NCBI GenBank assembly: GCA_964472195.1
Contig: CAYYJH010000062.1
Coordinates: 1 to 16,067, forward strand
Source: BS750m-G4 sp964472195
GTDB taxonomy: Bacteria; Bacteroidota; Ignavibacteria; Tepidaquicellales; Tepidaquicellaceae
Reading direction: 5' to 3'
DNA: 16,067 nt
Below, in pieces: positions 1 to 8,266 of the stretch (positions are counted from its first letter, which is position 1; every line of letters starts with the position of its first letter). The notes under the pieces were generated by a model, which saw only the letters and a list, made by a program, of their open reading frames with translations, ran no database searches and had not been told where the DNA came from. The position numbers and the translations under genes are program-made.

Positions 1-390
1 CAATGTGTGAATATACAAAACAGTATTTTCAAATAAAATGAACATAAGGGAAATGTGTTGAATCGGGGGGATTATATTGGTTTTTGTGAAGTTCTTTTTT
101 TACATGGTAACATTAGCAGTGCTGTCGTAGCATGAATCTACTTCCCGCCCGGGGATCAAACCATAGGGTGTGAAGCCTAATACTGATATTCATTCATCAG
201 GAGGAATTCCTGTCAGGTACAGAAATGATATCCTTTTAGAGGATTTTAGGTTTTCGGGGTTTCATAAAAAAGTGAAAGAAAAAAATTTGGATTTATTGAT
301 TTTGAGTGAAGAGAACCAAAAAAATCCCTGCAAGCTTTAAAGTTCACAGGGATTTAAATTTAAAAAATGAGTGTTATACTGAATGAATTT
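1..390. other. Left-edge region with no convincing gene
   Basis: I see no recognisable gene in this stretch. A 56-codon frame on the plus strand, from a GTG at 170 to a TAA ending at 340, stays open, but it resembles no family I know and it runs into the terminator hairpin of the minus-strand gene. A 10-base palindrome (AGGAATTCCT, 202-211) is probably chance. The only well-supported element is the hairpin at 318-355. Confidence 0.5.
318..355 (-). terminator. Intrinsic terminator of the arylsulfotransferase-like gene
   Basis: A perfect 9-bp stem joins AAATCCCTG (322-330) to CAGGGATTT (347-355) around a 16-base loop. Read on the minus strand, it lies 36 bases past the TAA at 391-393 and runs into a tract of seven T (plus-strand A at 318-324, partly inside the stem). 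Placement, stem and U-tract fit a Rho-independent terminator for the minus-strand gene. Confidence 0.75.
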
Positions 391-2187
391 TTATCTTACC
401 AGTATCATTTTTTTTGTTTCCTTATAATTAGCACTTGTTAACTGGTAAAAGTAAACTCCCGAAGGAAATTCCCGGGCGTCCCATGTTACGGTATATTTCT
501 GTGGCTGAACTAATCCGCTAACCAATGTTGCCACTTCTTCTCCTAAAACATTATAGATTTTAATATTGATATACTGTTGCTCCGGTATGTCAAATTCAAT
601 ATTTGTAGAAGGATTGAAAGGGTTTGGATAGTTCTGATAAAGTGCGTAAGAAACGGGCTTTGGAGGACCCGGGTCGACGAAGTCCCACCGGAATCTATAT
701 GCCCTATAGCTGAAAACCAGGTTCGGGAATTTCATCTCGAAAAGTTTAGTCCCGTTTGGAGAAACTTCTGATATTGTTACTACCGGTTCGTTAATAGTTC
801 CACCCCAGCCGATTATGCTGTTTCCGTTCACAAGTCTTTGTACGTTTCCCATAAATGGTCCAAAAATGTCGGGTGAATTTCTGTATTGCCAGACGAGTGT
901 TGCTGTTTTGGTTTGCTCATTAATTTCATATTCGACAGCCCGGGAGAAAGGAGGAGTATGTGCGTTCCCGTTATCGAAAAATGTAATGTGTCCGTTATTC
1001 AGTCTGCGAATATCATGCTGATGATTAAAACCTATTGTATCGTTTACAAATGTAAACTGATTATTTTTACCTCCAAGCCTCCACACTATTGCTCCTGTAC
1101 TTCGGTTGATTTTTGTAATTTCATCAAGATGTCTTGAGGATAACAGAATGTTTCCGTCGGTATCTGATTCAATAGCGTTACCATGAACATAATCAATTGT
1201 GTCATTCAGCAGGTCCTGGTTTGAGCAATCTGTTATCTGGAAATGATCCCAGCTTCGCCATTGGAAAATTACATTCTTATTGGCATCGATTTCCTGTATT
1301 ATTAGTCCTATAACCAAAGCGTTAGTATCACCTCCCTGCACAATCTGGCTCATATCGATAAATGTTGAATCATATGACATAAGATACGCATTGCCGTTGT
1401 CGAGGTATTCCAGCTCGTGCAGGTCTGTTATGTAACCATTACCCGTGTAAAAACTGTCTACTATATAGTAATTTGTGTCAAGTTCATAATATTTAGATTT
1501 GATAGTTTCAAAATATACTAAATTGCCATTTGATATCTGTTTGAGGTCAGTACAATCACTCTCCATTTCCCTATAGAAGAACGGTGAACCATCATTATTG
1601 AAAATCATAATGTATCTATTGTACCCGGGTATAAAACTAAAACATGTCAGGAATATTTTTCCAGCAGAAGGGGAATTTGAAACAGTAACAGTTGGTAAAG
1701 GAAAACCTGTCGGCAGTGAATCGTTAAACGTTATGTTTTCGTTGTAGTTCAAATTATTTAAATAGTTCTCTCTAAATACCATTGCAAGTGTTCGTGGAGG
1801 GGATGGCTCAACCTCTTTATCTTTTATAAAAAATTTATATACATACGGACTTTTTCCTCCAGTAAGTAACGAACTGATTTCAACGCTGACGACATCGGAT
1901 AAAACAAATGGTTTTTCTAATAGAAATATTATGGTCTGTCCATCGGAGGCGGTGACAATTTTACCTTTGTGCATTCCGCTCATGGAACCCTTTATTTTAA
2001 TAATATCTTTCCTATCGAGTATGCCTTTATGCGGTTTAGTAAAAGGTCTGATGATTATATTAGTTTCTTTGTTTATATATTTTGCATCGGGCAATGGGGA
2101 AATGTATTGCAGATGAGTTTCCTGTGTAAATGAAAGTAAAGGGAAAAATAATATAAAAATAAAAATGAAAAGGTAAGTATTCTTCAT
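391..2187 (-). CDS. Secreted arylsulfotransferase-like protein with T9SS type A sorting domain
   Basis: The 598-aa protein begins with a hydrophobic signal peptide (residues 1-21). Residues about 155-500 match the arylsulfotransferase (ASST, Arylsulfotran_2) beta-propeller family. Visible family features are a His in DLHELEYL (about 257), the HGNAI motif (His 335), SSRHLDEI followed by TGAIVWRLGG (about 350-373), and QHDIRRL.NG.ITFFDNGN (about 390-408). In characterised ASST enzymes conserved His and Arg residues carry out PAPS-independent sulfate transfer between phenols through a sulfo-histidine; which His acts here is inference. Residues about 515-598 form a Por secretion-system C-terminal domain (QNYPNPFNPST, then IYNVLGEEVATL, GVYFYQL and a terminal KKMILVR). 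This implies export by the Sec system and then T9SS, with attachment to or release from the cell surface. The gene is transcribed alone, divergently from the next one, and ends at an intrinsic terminator. The substrate is unknown, and a non-enzymatic propeller remains possible. Confidence 0.82.
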   Translation of the reverse strand: MKNTYLFIFIFILFFPLLSFTQETHLQYISPLPDAKYINKETNIIIRPFTKPHKGILDRKDIIKIKGSMSGMHKGKIVTASDGQTIIFLLEKPFVLSDVVSVEISSLLTGGKSPYVYKFFIKDKEVEPSPPRTLAMVFRENYLNNLNYNENITFNDSLPTGFPLPTVTVSNSPSAGKIFLTCFSFIPGYNRYIMIFNNDGSPFFYREMESDCTDLKQISNGNLVYFETIKSKYYELDTNYYIVDSFYTGNGYITDLHELEYLDNGNAYLMSYDSTFIDMSQIVQGGDTNALVIGLIIQEIDANKNVIFQWRSWDHFQITDCSNQDLLNDTIDYVHGNAIESDTDGNILLSSRHLDEITKINRSTGAIVWRLGGKNNQFTFVNDTIGFNHQHDIRRLNNGHITFFDNGNAHTPPFSRAVEYEINEQTKTATLVWQYRNSPDIFGPFMGNVQRLVNGNSIIGWGGTINEPVVTISEVSPNGTKLFEMKFPNLVFSYRAYRFRWDFVDPGPPKPVSYALYQNYPNPFNPSTNIEFDIPEQQYINIKIYNVLGEEVATLVSGLVQPQKYTVTWDAREFPSGVYFYQLTSANYKETKKMILVR

Positions 2188-2455
2188 TGTTATGTTTAGT
2201 AAGGTTAGTTAATAATTTTAAAATTTTCGTTCCCCGTTTGTTTCAATTTACAATAAATATATTTATTCTAAAATAAAATTATTTTGGTATAAATATACGT
2301 ATTCAATTTACCATTCAGAAGTTTAGAAAAGCAGAAAAAAATCCTATGTTTAGTTTTGAATTGCATGAAAACTCCTCACAATTATTTACCTGTTTTATTA
2401 TCATTTCAATACTGCTCAAATTTAATTACATTTTCATAAAATAATTGTAAGCTTA
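2188..2455. other. Divergent intergenic region
   Basis: This AT-rich, 268-base stretch separates two divergently transcribed envelope genes and must hold both of their promoters. I could not single out a convincing pair of promoter hexamers for either direction. No RNA gene or conserved reading frame is visible. Confidence 0.5.
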
Positions 2456-4156
2456 GTGAAAATACCGTTTTATCTGAAAATATTAATTGCAACTGTTCTG
2501 TTGCTTCTTATATTCGGCTCATCATATTCACAGGTTGAACTCGTCAGCCCTTCGCATTCGGTGTATGATTTCCTGAAACGTATGCAGTTAGAGGGATTGA
2601 TTCCCGACTATAACTCTGCCAACATTCCAATATCGAGAGGTGAGGTAGCGGGCTATCTGAATACCATCGGGGAGAATTCATCTAAGCTGTCCGGTATTGA
2701 TAAGCAGTTCCTCTCTGATTATAAGGTTGAGTTCGAATACGATATGTCAGGACTTACAAAGAATCAAAGCTCACTATTCAGCAGGACTGGTTTCGAGAAC
2801 ATCTTTAATGATAAGAAGCAAAAGTACCTGTACAACTATGTAGATTCGAATGTCACATTTTTTCTCGATGGAATAGGCAGCTTATCCCAGAGGGGTTCCG
2901 ATGGTGATTCCATCGGGATTAATTCAATACTGCTTGGTGAAATAGGTTTTAGAATGCGTGGTACTTTGTTCAATAGTGTCGGGTATTATTTAAGACTCTC
3001 GAACGGGCAGAACTTAAACGGTGATTCCAACGATGTTAACTTTGCCGCATACACAGACCCTAAGCTAAGAGCAAACACGAAATTCCTGCATGAAGAAAAA
3101 AACTTCGATTCATTCGAGGGTTATCTTCGTTACCAGACTGAGCGAAACTGGCTTGCGCTGACAGTCGGAAGAGAAGCTATACACAACGGTTTCGGATATA
3201 TAGACAGGTTGTTTCTGTCTAACAACACAGTGCCTTTTGATTTCATAAAATTGGATTTAGCGTACAGGGCTTTAAAGTATACTTTCATATACGGAAGCAT
3301 TAAAGGAGACTCGCTCGGCAGAGACCTCGATTGGAAAAACATAGTAACTCACAGGCTTGACATAAATTTTTCGGAGCATTTCAAGTTAGGGTTATCCGAA
3401 GCAATTATTACAAGCAACTCACCGTTTGATTTTACTTTCTTAAACCCGATTAGTTTTTTAACTTCAGCTGATTTAAATACAGGAGCCTCGCAAACAACTG
3501 AGAATAATACATTAACCGGTATAGATTTTGAAATTACTCCTGCAAAGAACGTAGCGTTCCAGGGTTCACTACTTATAGATGACTTAACTTTCGAAACGCT
3601 TTTCAAAGATGATTCCACTGCAAACGAAAACAAGTTTGCTTACCAGGTGGGAGCTTTATGGACGAACGCTTTTACGGTTCCGAATATTACATTAGCTCTG
3701 GAATATACAAGGCTCGATCCTTTCGTGTATTCTCATCGTTCTAATAAAAACTCATACACAAACTGGGGAATGTCTCTAGGTCATGCACTTCCTCCGAATT
3801 CAGATGAAATAGCGGCAAAGTTTAAAGTTGATATTACAAGTAGACTCACGTTTGATTTTCTGTATCAAAAACAGAGGTCGGCAAATGGTTTTTTGTATGA
3901 TTCGTTGGGAAATATTATTAAGAATTACGGGGGGAATATAAACCGCGGTGACTACGACCAGCCAAGATATGGTAAGAATGAATTTCTTGAAGGAAACAGG
4001 GTGGACAGGCATATATTTACTTTTAATCTTGTGTATGAACCGATTCGTCAGTATTTTCTCTTTTTAAAATATCAGTACAGGATTTCAGATCTTATATATC
4101 TTTCTAAAAAGATAAAAGATTCATATTATTGGATTACACTCAGGATAGATTATTAA
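2456..4156 (+). CDS. Wzi-like outer-membrane beta-barrel protein, copy 1
   Basis: The 566-aa protein starts at a GTG. That start is chosen because it gives a clean signal peptide (residues 1-26, ending SSYSQ). A short helical segment follows (about 35-70, VYDFLKRM..GLIP...ISRGEVAGYLN), reminiscent of an SLH-type repeat. The rest alternates polar and aromatic residues like a large outer-membrane barrel. GREAIHNGFGYIDRLFLSNN (about 240) resembles the capsule-assembly Wzi family, in which the barrel anchors surface polysaccharide in the outer membrane. The last residue is Tyr, as expected of a BAM-inserted barrel. The gene is paralogous to the one at 6408-8090: the N-terminal motif, RGTLFN..GY, LEYTR..P.VY.H, LGH...PN.D and a GN.I.N.GG loop recur in the same order. 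dacA follows after 38 bases. The Wzi role is inferred from overall pattern; a general porin or adhesin barrel is the alternative. Confidence 0.68.
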   Translation: MKIPFYLKILIATVLLLLIFGSSYSQVELVSPSHSVYDFLKRMQLEGLIPDYNSANIPISRGEVAGYLNTIGENSSKLSGIDKQFLSDYKVEFEYDMSGLTKNQSSLFSRTGFENIFNDKKQKYLYNYVDSNVTFFLDGIGSLSQRGSDGDSIGINSILLGEIGFRMRGTLFNSVGYYLRLSNGQNLNGDSNDVNFAAYTDPKLRANTKFLHEEKNFDSFEGYLRYQTERNWLALTVGREAIHNGFGYIDRLFLSNNTVPFDFIKLDLAYRALKYTFIYGSIKGDSLGRDLDWKNIVTHRLDINFSEHFKLGLSEAIITSNSPFDFTFLNPISFLTSADLNTGASQTTENNTLTGIDFEITPAKNVAFQGSLLIDDLTFETLFKDDSTANENKFAYQVGALWTNAFTVPNITLALEYTRLDPFVYSHRSNKNSYTNWGMSLGHALPPNSDEIAAKFKVDITSRLTFDFLYQKQRSANGFLYDSLGNIIKNYGGNINRGDYDQPRYGKNEFLEGNRVDRHIFTFNLVYEPIRQYFLFLKYQYRISDLIYLSKKIKDSYYWITLRIDY

Positions 4157-4194
4157 AATCTACTCAAGCAATATAGAAATTATTTTTATTATTC

Positions 4195-5016
4195 ATGGAG
4201 CTTTTTAAGATCGGATTTTTGACGGTAAAGCTTATAGACATTATTGACATATTGATTGTCTCTTATGTCTTTTACAAGCTGTACAAGTATCTAAAAGGTA
4301 CGATTGCCTTTCAAATATTTATTGCTTTATTGTTTATTATTGGGTTTTCATTTCTTGCACAGGTGTTTAACATGAAAGCAATGGGTTGGCTGCTCAGCAA
4401 GTTGACGGATATCTGGGTGATTGCTTTTATTATTCTCTTCCAGCCGGAGATAAGGAGGTTGCTGCTTATACTTGGTAAGACAAGGTTTGCAAGGCTTTTT
4501 CTTAAGATTAATGTACGGGAAAACGTAACCGAGGTTGTAGAAGCATGCGTTGATTTTCAAAAGAAGGGATGGGGCGCTCTTTTCGTAATAACCAGAACGT
4601 CCGGTATTCAGAATATAGTAGAAACAGGTGAACAAATTCAGGCGAAAATAAACAAGGAACTATTAGTTTCTATATTCAATCCAAAGTCTCCACTGCATGA
4701 CGGTGCAGTAATTATATCCAATAACAAGATCGAGGCAGCAAGATGTTTGCTTCCATTATCGGAAGTTGATTTTATTAAAAACAGAAGCCTTGGAACTAGA
4801 CACAGAGCAGGCTTGGGTGTTTCCGAAGTCTCTGATGCAATTGCAATTATTGTATCGGAAGAATCAAAGTTAATATCGATTGCAGAAGATGGTAAACTTT
4901 ATGTGTGTGAAACAATTGATGACCTTAAAAATAAATTGAAAGAAGCAATGAGCAGTGAGAGTGTTTCAGGTTCCATGAATAATATTTTTGGAAATACAGA
5001 ATCGACGAAAAATTAA
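4195..5016 (+). CDS. dacA: Diadenylate cyclase, membrane-bound CdaA/DacA type
   Basis: The enzyme condenses two ATP into cyclic di-AMP, a second messenger tied to potassium and osmolyte transport and to cell-wall homeostasis. The 273-aa length matches the CdaA (YbbP) family. Residues 10-85 carry three hydrophobic segments, ending in the family motif FQPEIRRLL (82-90), so the protein sits in the inner membrane with its catalytic domain in the cytoplasm. The DisA_N catalytic domain (about 105-240) holds both signature motifs: DGA at 169-171 within PLHDGAVII, and RHR at 202-204 within GTRHRAGLG. All expected catalytic residues appear intact. No regulator of CdaR/YbbR type is adjacent; the neighbours are Wzi-like barrels and pcm. 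The ATG at 4195 is the natural start and has no Shine-Dalgarno sequence. Probably co-transcribed with the genes downstream, given the 35-base gap to pcm. Confidence 0.94.
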   Translation: MELFKIGFLTVKLIDIIDILIVSYVFYKLYKYLKGTIAFQIFIALLFIIGFSFLAQVFNMKAMGWLLSKLTDIWVIAFIILFQPEIRRLLLILGKTRFARLFLKINVRENVTEVVEACVDFQKKGWGALFVITRTSGIQNIVETGEQIQAKINKELLVSIFNPKSPLHDGAVIISNNKIEAARCLLPLSEVDFIKNRSLGTRHRAGLGVSEVSDAIAIIVSEESKLISIAEDGKLYVCETIDDLKNKLKEAMSSESVSGSMNNIFGNTESTKN

Positions 5017-5051
5017 ATGAGTTGACTTAATTATGAGGTATAGGAAATAAA

Positions 5052-5705
5052 ATGGGTTTAAATTTATATGGGTTAAAACGCCGGGAGTTAATTGAGCAGC
5101 TTTTTAGGTTAGGGATTAAAGATAAAAATGTTTTAAAAGCTCTTAATACTGTTAAGAGAGAACTTTTTGTGAGTAAAGAGTTCAAAAGATTTGCGTATGA
5201 TAATAATGCGCTCCCTATAAGTTCCAACCAGACAATATCTCAGCCTTACACTATCGCATTTATGACAGAGTTGTTAGCAGTAAAGAAAGGTGATAAGATT
5301 TTAGAAGTTGGAACGGGTTCTGGTTATCAGGCAGCGATTCTATGTGAAATGGGTGCCGATGTTTACTCGGTTGAAAGGTTAGAGGAATTATCAATTAAGG
5401 CAAAAGAATTATTGGATAAACTTAATTATAATGTTAAGATTAAATGCGATGATGGTTCTTTGGGTTGGAAAGATTATTCGCCATTTGACGGAATCATCGT
5501 GACAGCAGGAAGTCCTAAAACTCCTGAATCTCTAACAGATCAACTGAACATTAACGGACGACTTGTAATTCCGGTGGGTGACAGATCATCCCAGAGATTG
5601 GTTCACGTCAGGAAGGTAAAAACGAAAGATAATAAAATAAAAATTTTAAAAGACAGGTATAAAGATTTCAGGTTCGTTCCTTTATTAGGTGAAGAGGGAT
5701 GGTAG
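5052..5705 (+). CDS. pcm: Protein-L-isoaspartate O-methyltransferase
   Basis: This cytoplasmic repair enzyme uses S-adenosylmethionine to methylate L-isoaspartyl residues in aged proteins, starting their conversion back to aspartate. The 217-aa length is normal for bacterial PIMT. Family motifs run in order: SNQTISQPY (58-66, the substrate loop, with Asn where many homologues have Gly), the SAM-binding ILEVGTGSGYQAA (83-95), an acidic strand-end at YSVERLEEL, the DDGSLGW loop, FDGIIVTAG, GRLVIPVG, and a terminal FVPLLGEEGW. It lies 35 bases after dacA and 71 bases before yigZ on the same strand, so a shared transcript is likely. A GAGG at 5034-5037 is too far from the ATG to be an obvious ribosome binding site. 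Confidence 0.95.
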   Translation: MGLNLYGLKRRELIEQLFRLGIKDKNVLKALNTVKRELFVSKEFKRFAYDNNALPISSNQTISQPYTIAFMTELLAVKKGDKILEVGTGSGYQAAILCEMGADVYSVERLEELSIKAKELLDKLNYNVKIKCDDGSLGWKDYSPFDGIIVTAGSPKTPESLTDQLNINGRLVIPVGDRSSQRLVHVRKVKTKDNKIKILKDRYKDFRFVPLLGEEGW

Positions 5706-5776
5706 ACAGGTTTGATTGATTTAATTGATCTAAACAAGAGTTTTTTAAAAAAAAATTGAAGTAAAAAAATTCGTAT

Positions 5777-6388
5777 TTGGAAATCTCAGATTCTTATTAT
5801 ACTATTGGAAAGAATAATGTAGTTACATTAAAAGTAAAAAGATCAAATTTTATTGCACAGGCTTTTCCAGTTAAATCTGACCAAGAGATTTTAAAAGTCT
5901 TAGATAATGTTAAGAAAAAATATTACAACGCACGTCATCACCCTTTTGCATATAGAATCGGATTAGAAAAGATTAATTTCAAAACCAATGATGATGGCGA
6001 ACCAGCGGGAACAGCGGGAAAACCAATACTTGAAGTTATTGATAAGTTTAATTTGACGGATGTTATAGTTATTGTTACAAGGTATTTTGGTGGTGTTAAA
6101 TTAGGAGTCGGTGGTTTACGAAGATCATACTTTAATTCTGCTGAGGAATGCATTAAGTCAGCTAAAATAATTACGAGATTCCTTTATGAAAACGTAAATC
6201 TTGAATTTGAATATAAATTTATAAATTACGTAATGAAACAGCTTGAGGAAGAGAATGTAAAAATAATTGAGAATGAATCAGATGAAAAAGTTAAACTTAA
6301 TTGTGAAGTGAGATTATCAAAAACTAAAAAATTAAAAGAGGATTTAATAAATATCACAAACGGGACTATTAATATTTCTTTAACATAA
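5777..6388 (+). CDS. yigZ: YigZ/IMPACT family protein (UPF0029)
   Basis: The 203-aa protein has the two-part layout of bacterial YigZ. An N-terminal UPF0029 domain (about 10-125) carries the signatures DDGEPAGTAGKPIL (72-85) and TRYFGGVKLGVGGLRRSY (101-118). A smaller C-terminal DUF1949-type alpha/beta domain (about 135-203) follows. The eukaryotic homologue IMPACT regulates translation through GCN1; the bacterial role is not settled, and nucleic-acid binding or protease-like annotations are tentative. Translation begins at a TTG (5777), chosen because EISDSYYTI aligns with the usual start of the domain and no in-frame ATG was seen just upstream. Only 19 bases separate it from the downstream barrel gene, which suggests co-transcription. 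Confidence 0.88.
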   Translation: MEISDSYYTIGKNNVVTLKVKRSNFIAQAFPVKSDQEILKVLDNVKKKYYNARHHPFAYRIGLEKINFKTNDDGEPAGTAGKPILEVIDKFNLTDVIVIVTRYFGGVKLGVGGLRRSYFNSAEECIKSAKIITRFLYENVNLEFEYKFINYVMKQLEEENVKIIENESDEKVKLNCEVRLSKTKKLKEDLINITNGTINISLT

Positions 6389-6407
6389 ATCAAACTCAAA
6401 ATATTTT

Positions 6408-8090
6408 ATGATTAAAACGGCTGCTATTATTTTTGTATTATTTTTTTATAGTCTGAATGCATTTTCTCAAGTCGAGGATGTTCCATTATCGAATAATGTG
6501 TATGATTTCCTGAAACAAATGAGTGTTAAAAAGATAATTCCAAGTATAAACGATGATGATCCTAATTTGTCTCGCGGTGAAGTGGCTGATTTTTTGAATC
6601 AAATTGATTCTAAATCGATCGAATTGAGTAATACAGAAAAGAAACTTCTTAATAAATATAAGATTGAGTTTGTACCGGGAGAAATGAATAGTGAAAACAC
6701 AACAATAATGTTTGACGGGAAAGCAAGTTTCTTAAAAAGGTTTGGTGAGATTTTTACGAAAAAGAAAAAATATCTTTATGCATTAGATAAAGAAAATAAC
6801 AATCTTTTTATAGAAGGTCTTGGGAACTTATATATCTCGCAAGAGATCAAACCTAACAAAAAACATACTGCATCGCTGATGGATGTTGGTATAAGAGCGA
6901 GAGGTACATTGTTTAATCATCTTGGTTATAACATATCAATATTAAAAGGTGCGGTTATAGGTTCAAAAGATTTAGCGGTAACAACAGAGCCGATTATAAA
7001 AACCACTTTCCATATTGCAGCAAAAACTGATGACATTAACAGTTATGATTTCGCTAATGGATATATAAAATATCATACAGAACCGATGGAAGATATGGAT
7101 TTTTCAGTTCAATTAGGAAGAGAGCAGTTAAAATATGGTATTGGATATAGTGACCGTTTAGCATTATCCGGTAAAAATCCAAATATGGATTTTATAAAAT
7201 TTAAATTTAAATACGGTGTAGTTAACTACTCCTCGATTACTGCATCAACGGTAGGCGAGTATAAGCAGATTAGAAATGACAGATATACAAAATATTTTGC
7301 TGCAAACAGACTGAAGTTATCATTTCCGGATGTTTTAGATTTTGGAATTGGTGAAAGCGTCATTTATTCGTCTCGAGGAATTGAACTCGCATATCTAAAT
7401 CCGCTCGTCTTTTACAAGTTTGTTGAAATGTCTTTGCAGGATAGGGATAATGCAACCGTCTTTTTCGATGTTCAAACTCATTTTCTTAAAAATTTAGAAT
7501 TACAAGGGACATTCTTTCTCGATGAGAATATATTGTTTAATTTATCGGAATTAGACCAATATATTAATAAAACGGCATATCAAATAGGTGCGTACGTTTA
7601 TGAACCTGCGAACATTGAAAATCTATCTTTCATTTTAGAGTACACAAGGATAAGACCATATGTCTATACGCATTTTGACCCCAAAAATACATACACAGCA
7701 TTTGGTGTCATTCTCGGTCATGAGATAGGTCCAAATGCCGACCAGTTATATACAAAACTTGCATATAATATCAGTGAGTGGGTTTCGCTCAGTATGGAAT
7801 ATCAAAAAATTAGAAAAGGCAATAATATTGTGGATGCGAATGGTAATTTGATACGAAATGTAGGAGGTGATGTTTTTCAAGTTCATCGTGAGGGTATAGA
7901 TTCTGATGAAGCAATATTTTTGGATGGTGAAAGAGTTAATACCGATTACGTATTAGTAAAATTAAGTGTTGAGCCTATAAGAGATTTTATTTTCGATTTT
8001 AATTACATATACAGAATTGATAATAACATTACTAAGGGAATTAAATCCGATTTTAGTTATACTTTTGTTAGAATGAATATAGAATATTAG
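6408..8090 (+). CDS. Wzi-like outer-membrane beta-barrel protein, copy 2
   Basis: The 560-aa protein has a signal peptide (about 1-21, ending LNAFSQ). The helical N-terminal segment seen in copy 1 recurs (VYDFLKQM..IIP...LSRGEVADFLN, about 30-65), followed by a long beta-rich barrel region and a terminal Tyr. Shared landmarks with copy 1 are RARGTLFNHLGY, LGREQLKYGIGYSDRLALS, LNPLVF, LEYTRIRPYVYTH, LGHEIGPNADQ and NGNLIRNVGG. The resemblance to capsule-assembly Wzi proteins suggests a place in the outer membrane and a link to surface polysaccharide; this is inference. Sequence divergence between the copies is high, so the duplication is old or one copy was acquired separately. The gene closes the run that begins with copy 1 and dacA; the str cluster begins 176 bases later. 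Confidence 0.67.
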   Translation: MIKTAAIIFVLFFYSLNAFSQVEDVPLSNNVYDFLKQMSVKKIIPSINDDDPNLSRGEVADFLNQIDSKSIELSNTEKKLLNKYKIEFVPGEMNSENTTIMFDGKASFLKRFGEIFTKKKKYLYALDKENNNLFIEGLGNLYISQEIKPNKKHTASLMDVGIRARGTLFNHLGYNISILKGAVIGSKDLAVTTEPIIKTTFHIAAKTDDINSYDFANGYIKYHTEPMEDMDFSVQLGREQLKYGIGYSDRLALSGKNPNMDFIKFKFKYGVVNYSSITASTVGEYKQIRNDRYTKYFAANRLKLSFPDVLDFGIGESVIYSSRGIELAYLNPLVFYKFVEMSLQDRDNATVFFDVQTHFLKNLELQGTFFLDENILFNLSELDQYINKTAYQIGAYVYEPANIENLSFILEYTRIRPYVYTHFDPKNTYTAFGVILGHEIGPNADQLYTKLAYNISEWVSLSMEYQKIRKGNNIVDANGNLIRNVGGDVFQVHREGIDSDEAIFLDGERVNTDYVLVKLSVEPIRDFIFDFNYIYRIDNNITKGIKSDFSYTFVRMNIEY

Positions 8091-8191
8091 TAAAGATACG
8101 TTTTGGAATATTAAATCTAAAAAGATCTCTTCTTACCTGTAAACTGAATAAATTACAATTTCTTAAAAGGTTAGATATACTATAATTAATC

Positions 8192-8220
8192 TTGACTAAG
8201 AATATGAATTTTAGTATTTT
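8192..8220 (+). promoter_or_regulatory. Candidate promoter of the str cluster
   Basis: TTGACT (8192-8197) and TATTTT (8215-8220) are separated by exactly 17 bases and would start transcription about 40 bases before rpsL. This fits a general sigma-70 pattern. A Bacteroidota-type TAnnTTTG box is not clear here, and other AT-rich candidates exist (TATAAT at 8181-8186), so the call is tentative. Confidence 0.4.
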
Positions 8221-8266
8221 CAAGATTCAAAATTTTATTGTATAACTATATAATTTTCATAATAAT

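Noticed and set aside
202..211. AGGAATTCCT palindrome as an operator or recognition site
   Set aside because: A single 10-base palindrome with no second copy and no nearby gene start is not enough to support a function.
170..340. A 56-codon plus-strand frame from a GTG start near the left edge
   Set aside because: It resembles no known family, has stop codons just upstream in the same frame, and its end overlaps the terminator hairpin of the minus-strand gene.
577..2116. Several plus-strand frames of 61-83 codons inside the arylsulfotransferase-like gene
   Set aside because: They lie opposite a clear minus-strand gene with signal peptide and sorting domain, and their translations look like random shadow frames.
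2456..8090. The barrel-dacA-pcm-yigZ-barrel run as a composite transposon or defence island
   Set aside because: The flanking copies are divergent coding genes, not terminal repeats. No transposase, nuclease or toxin gene is present, and the inner genes are ordinary housekeeping genes.
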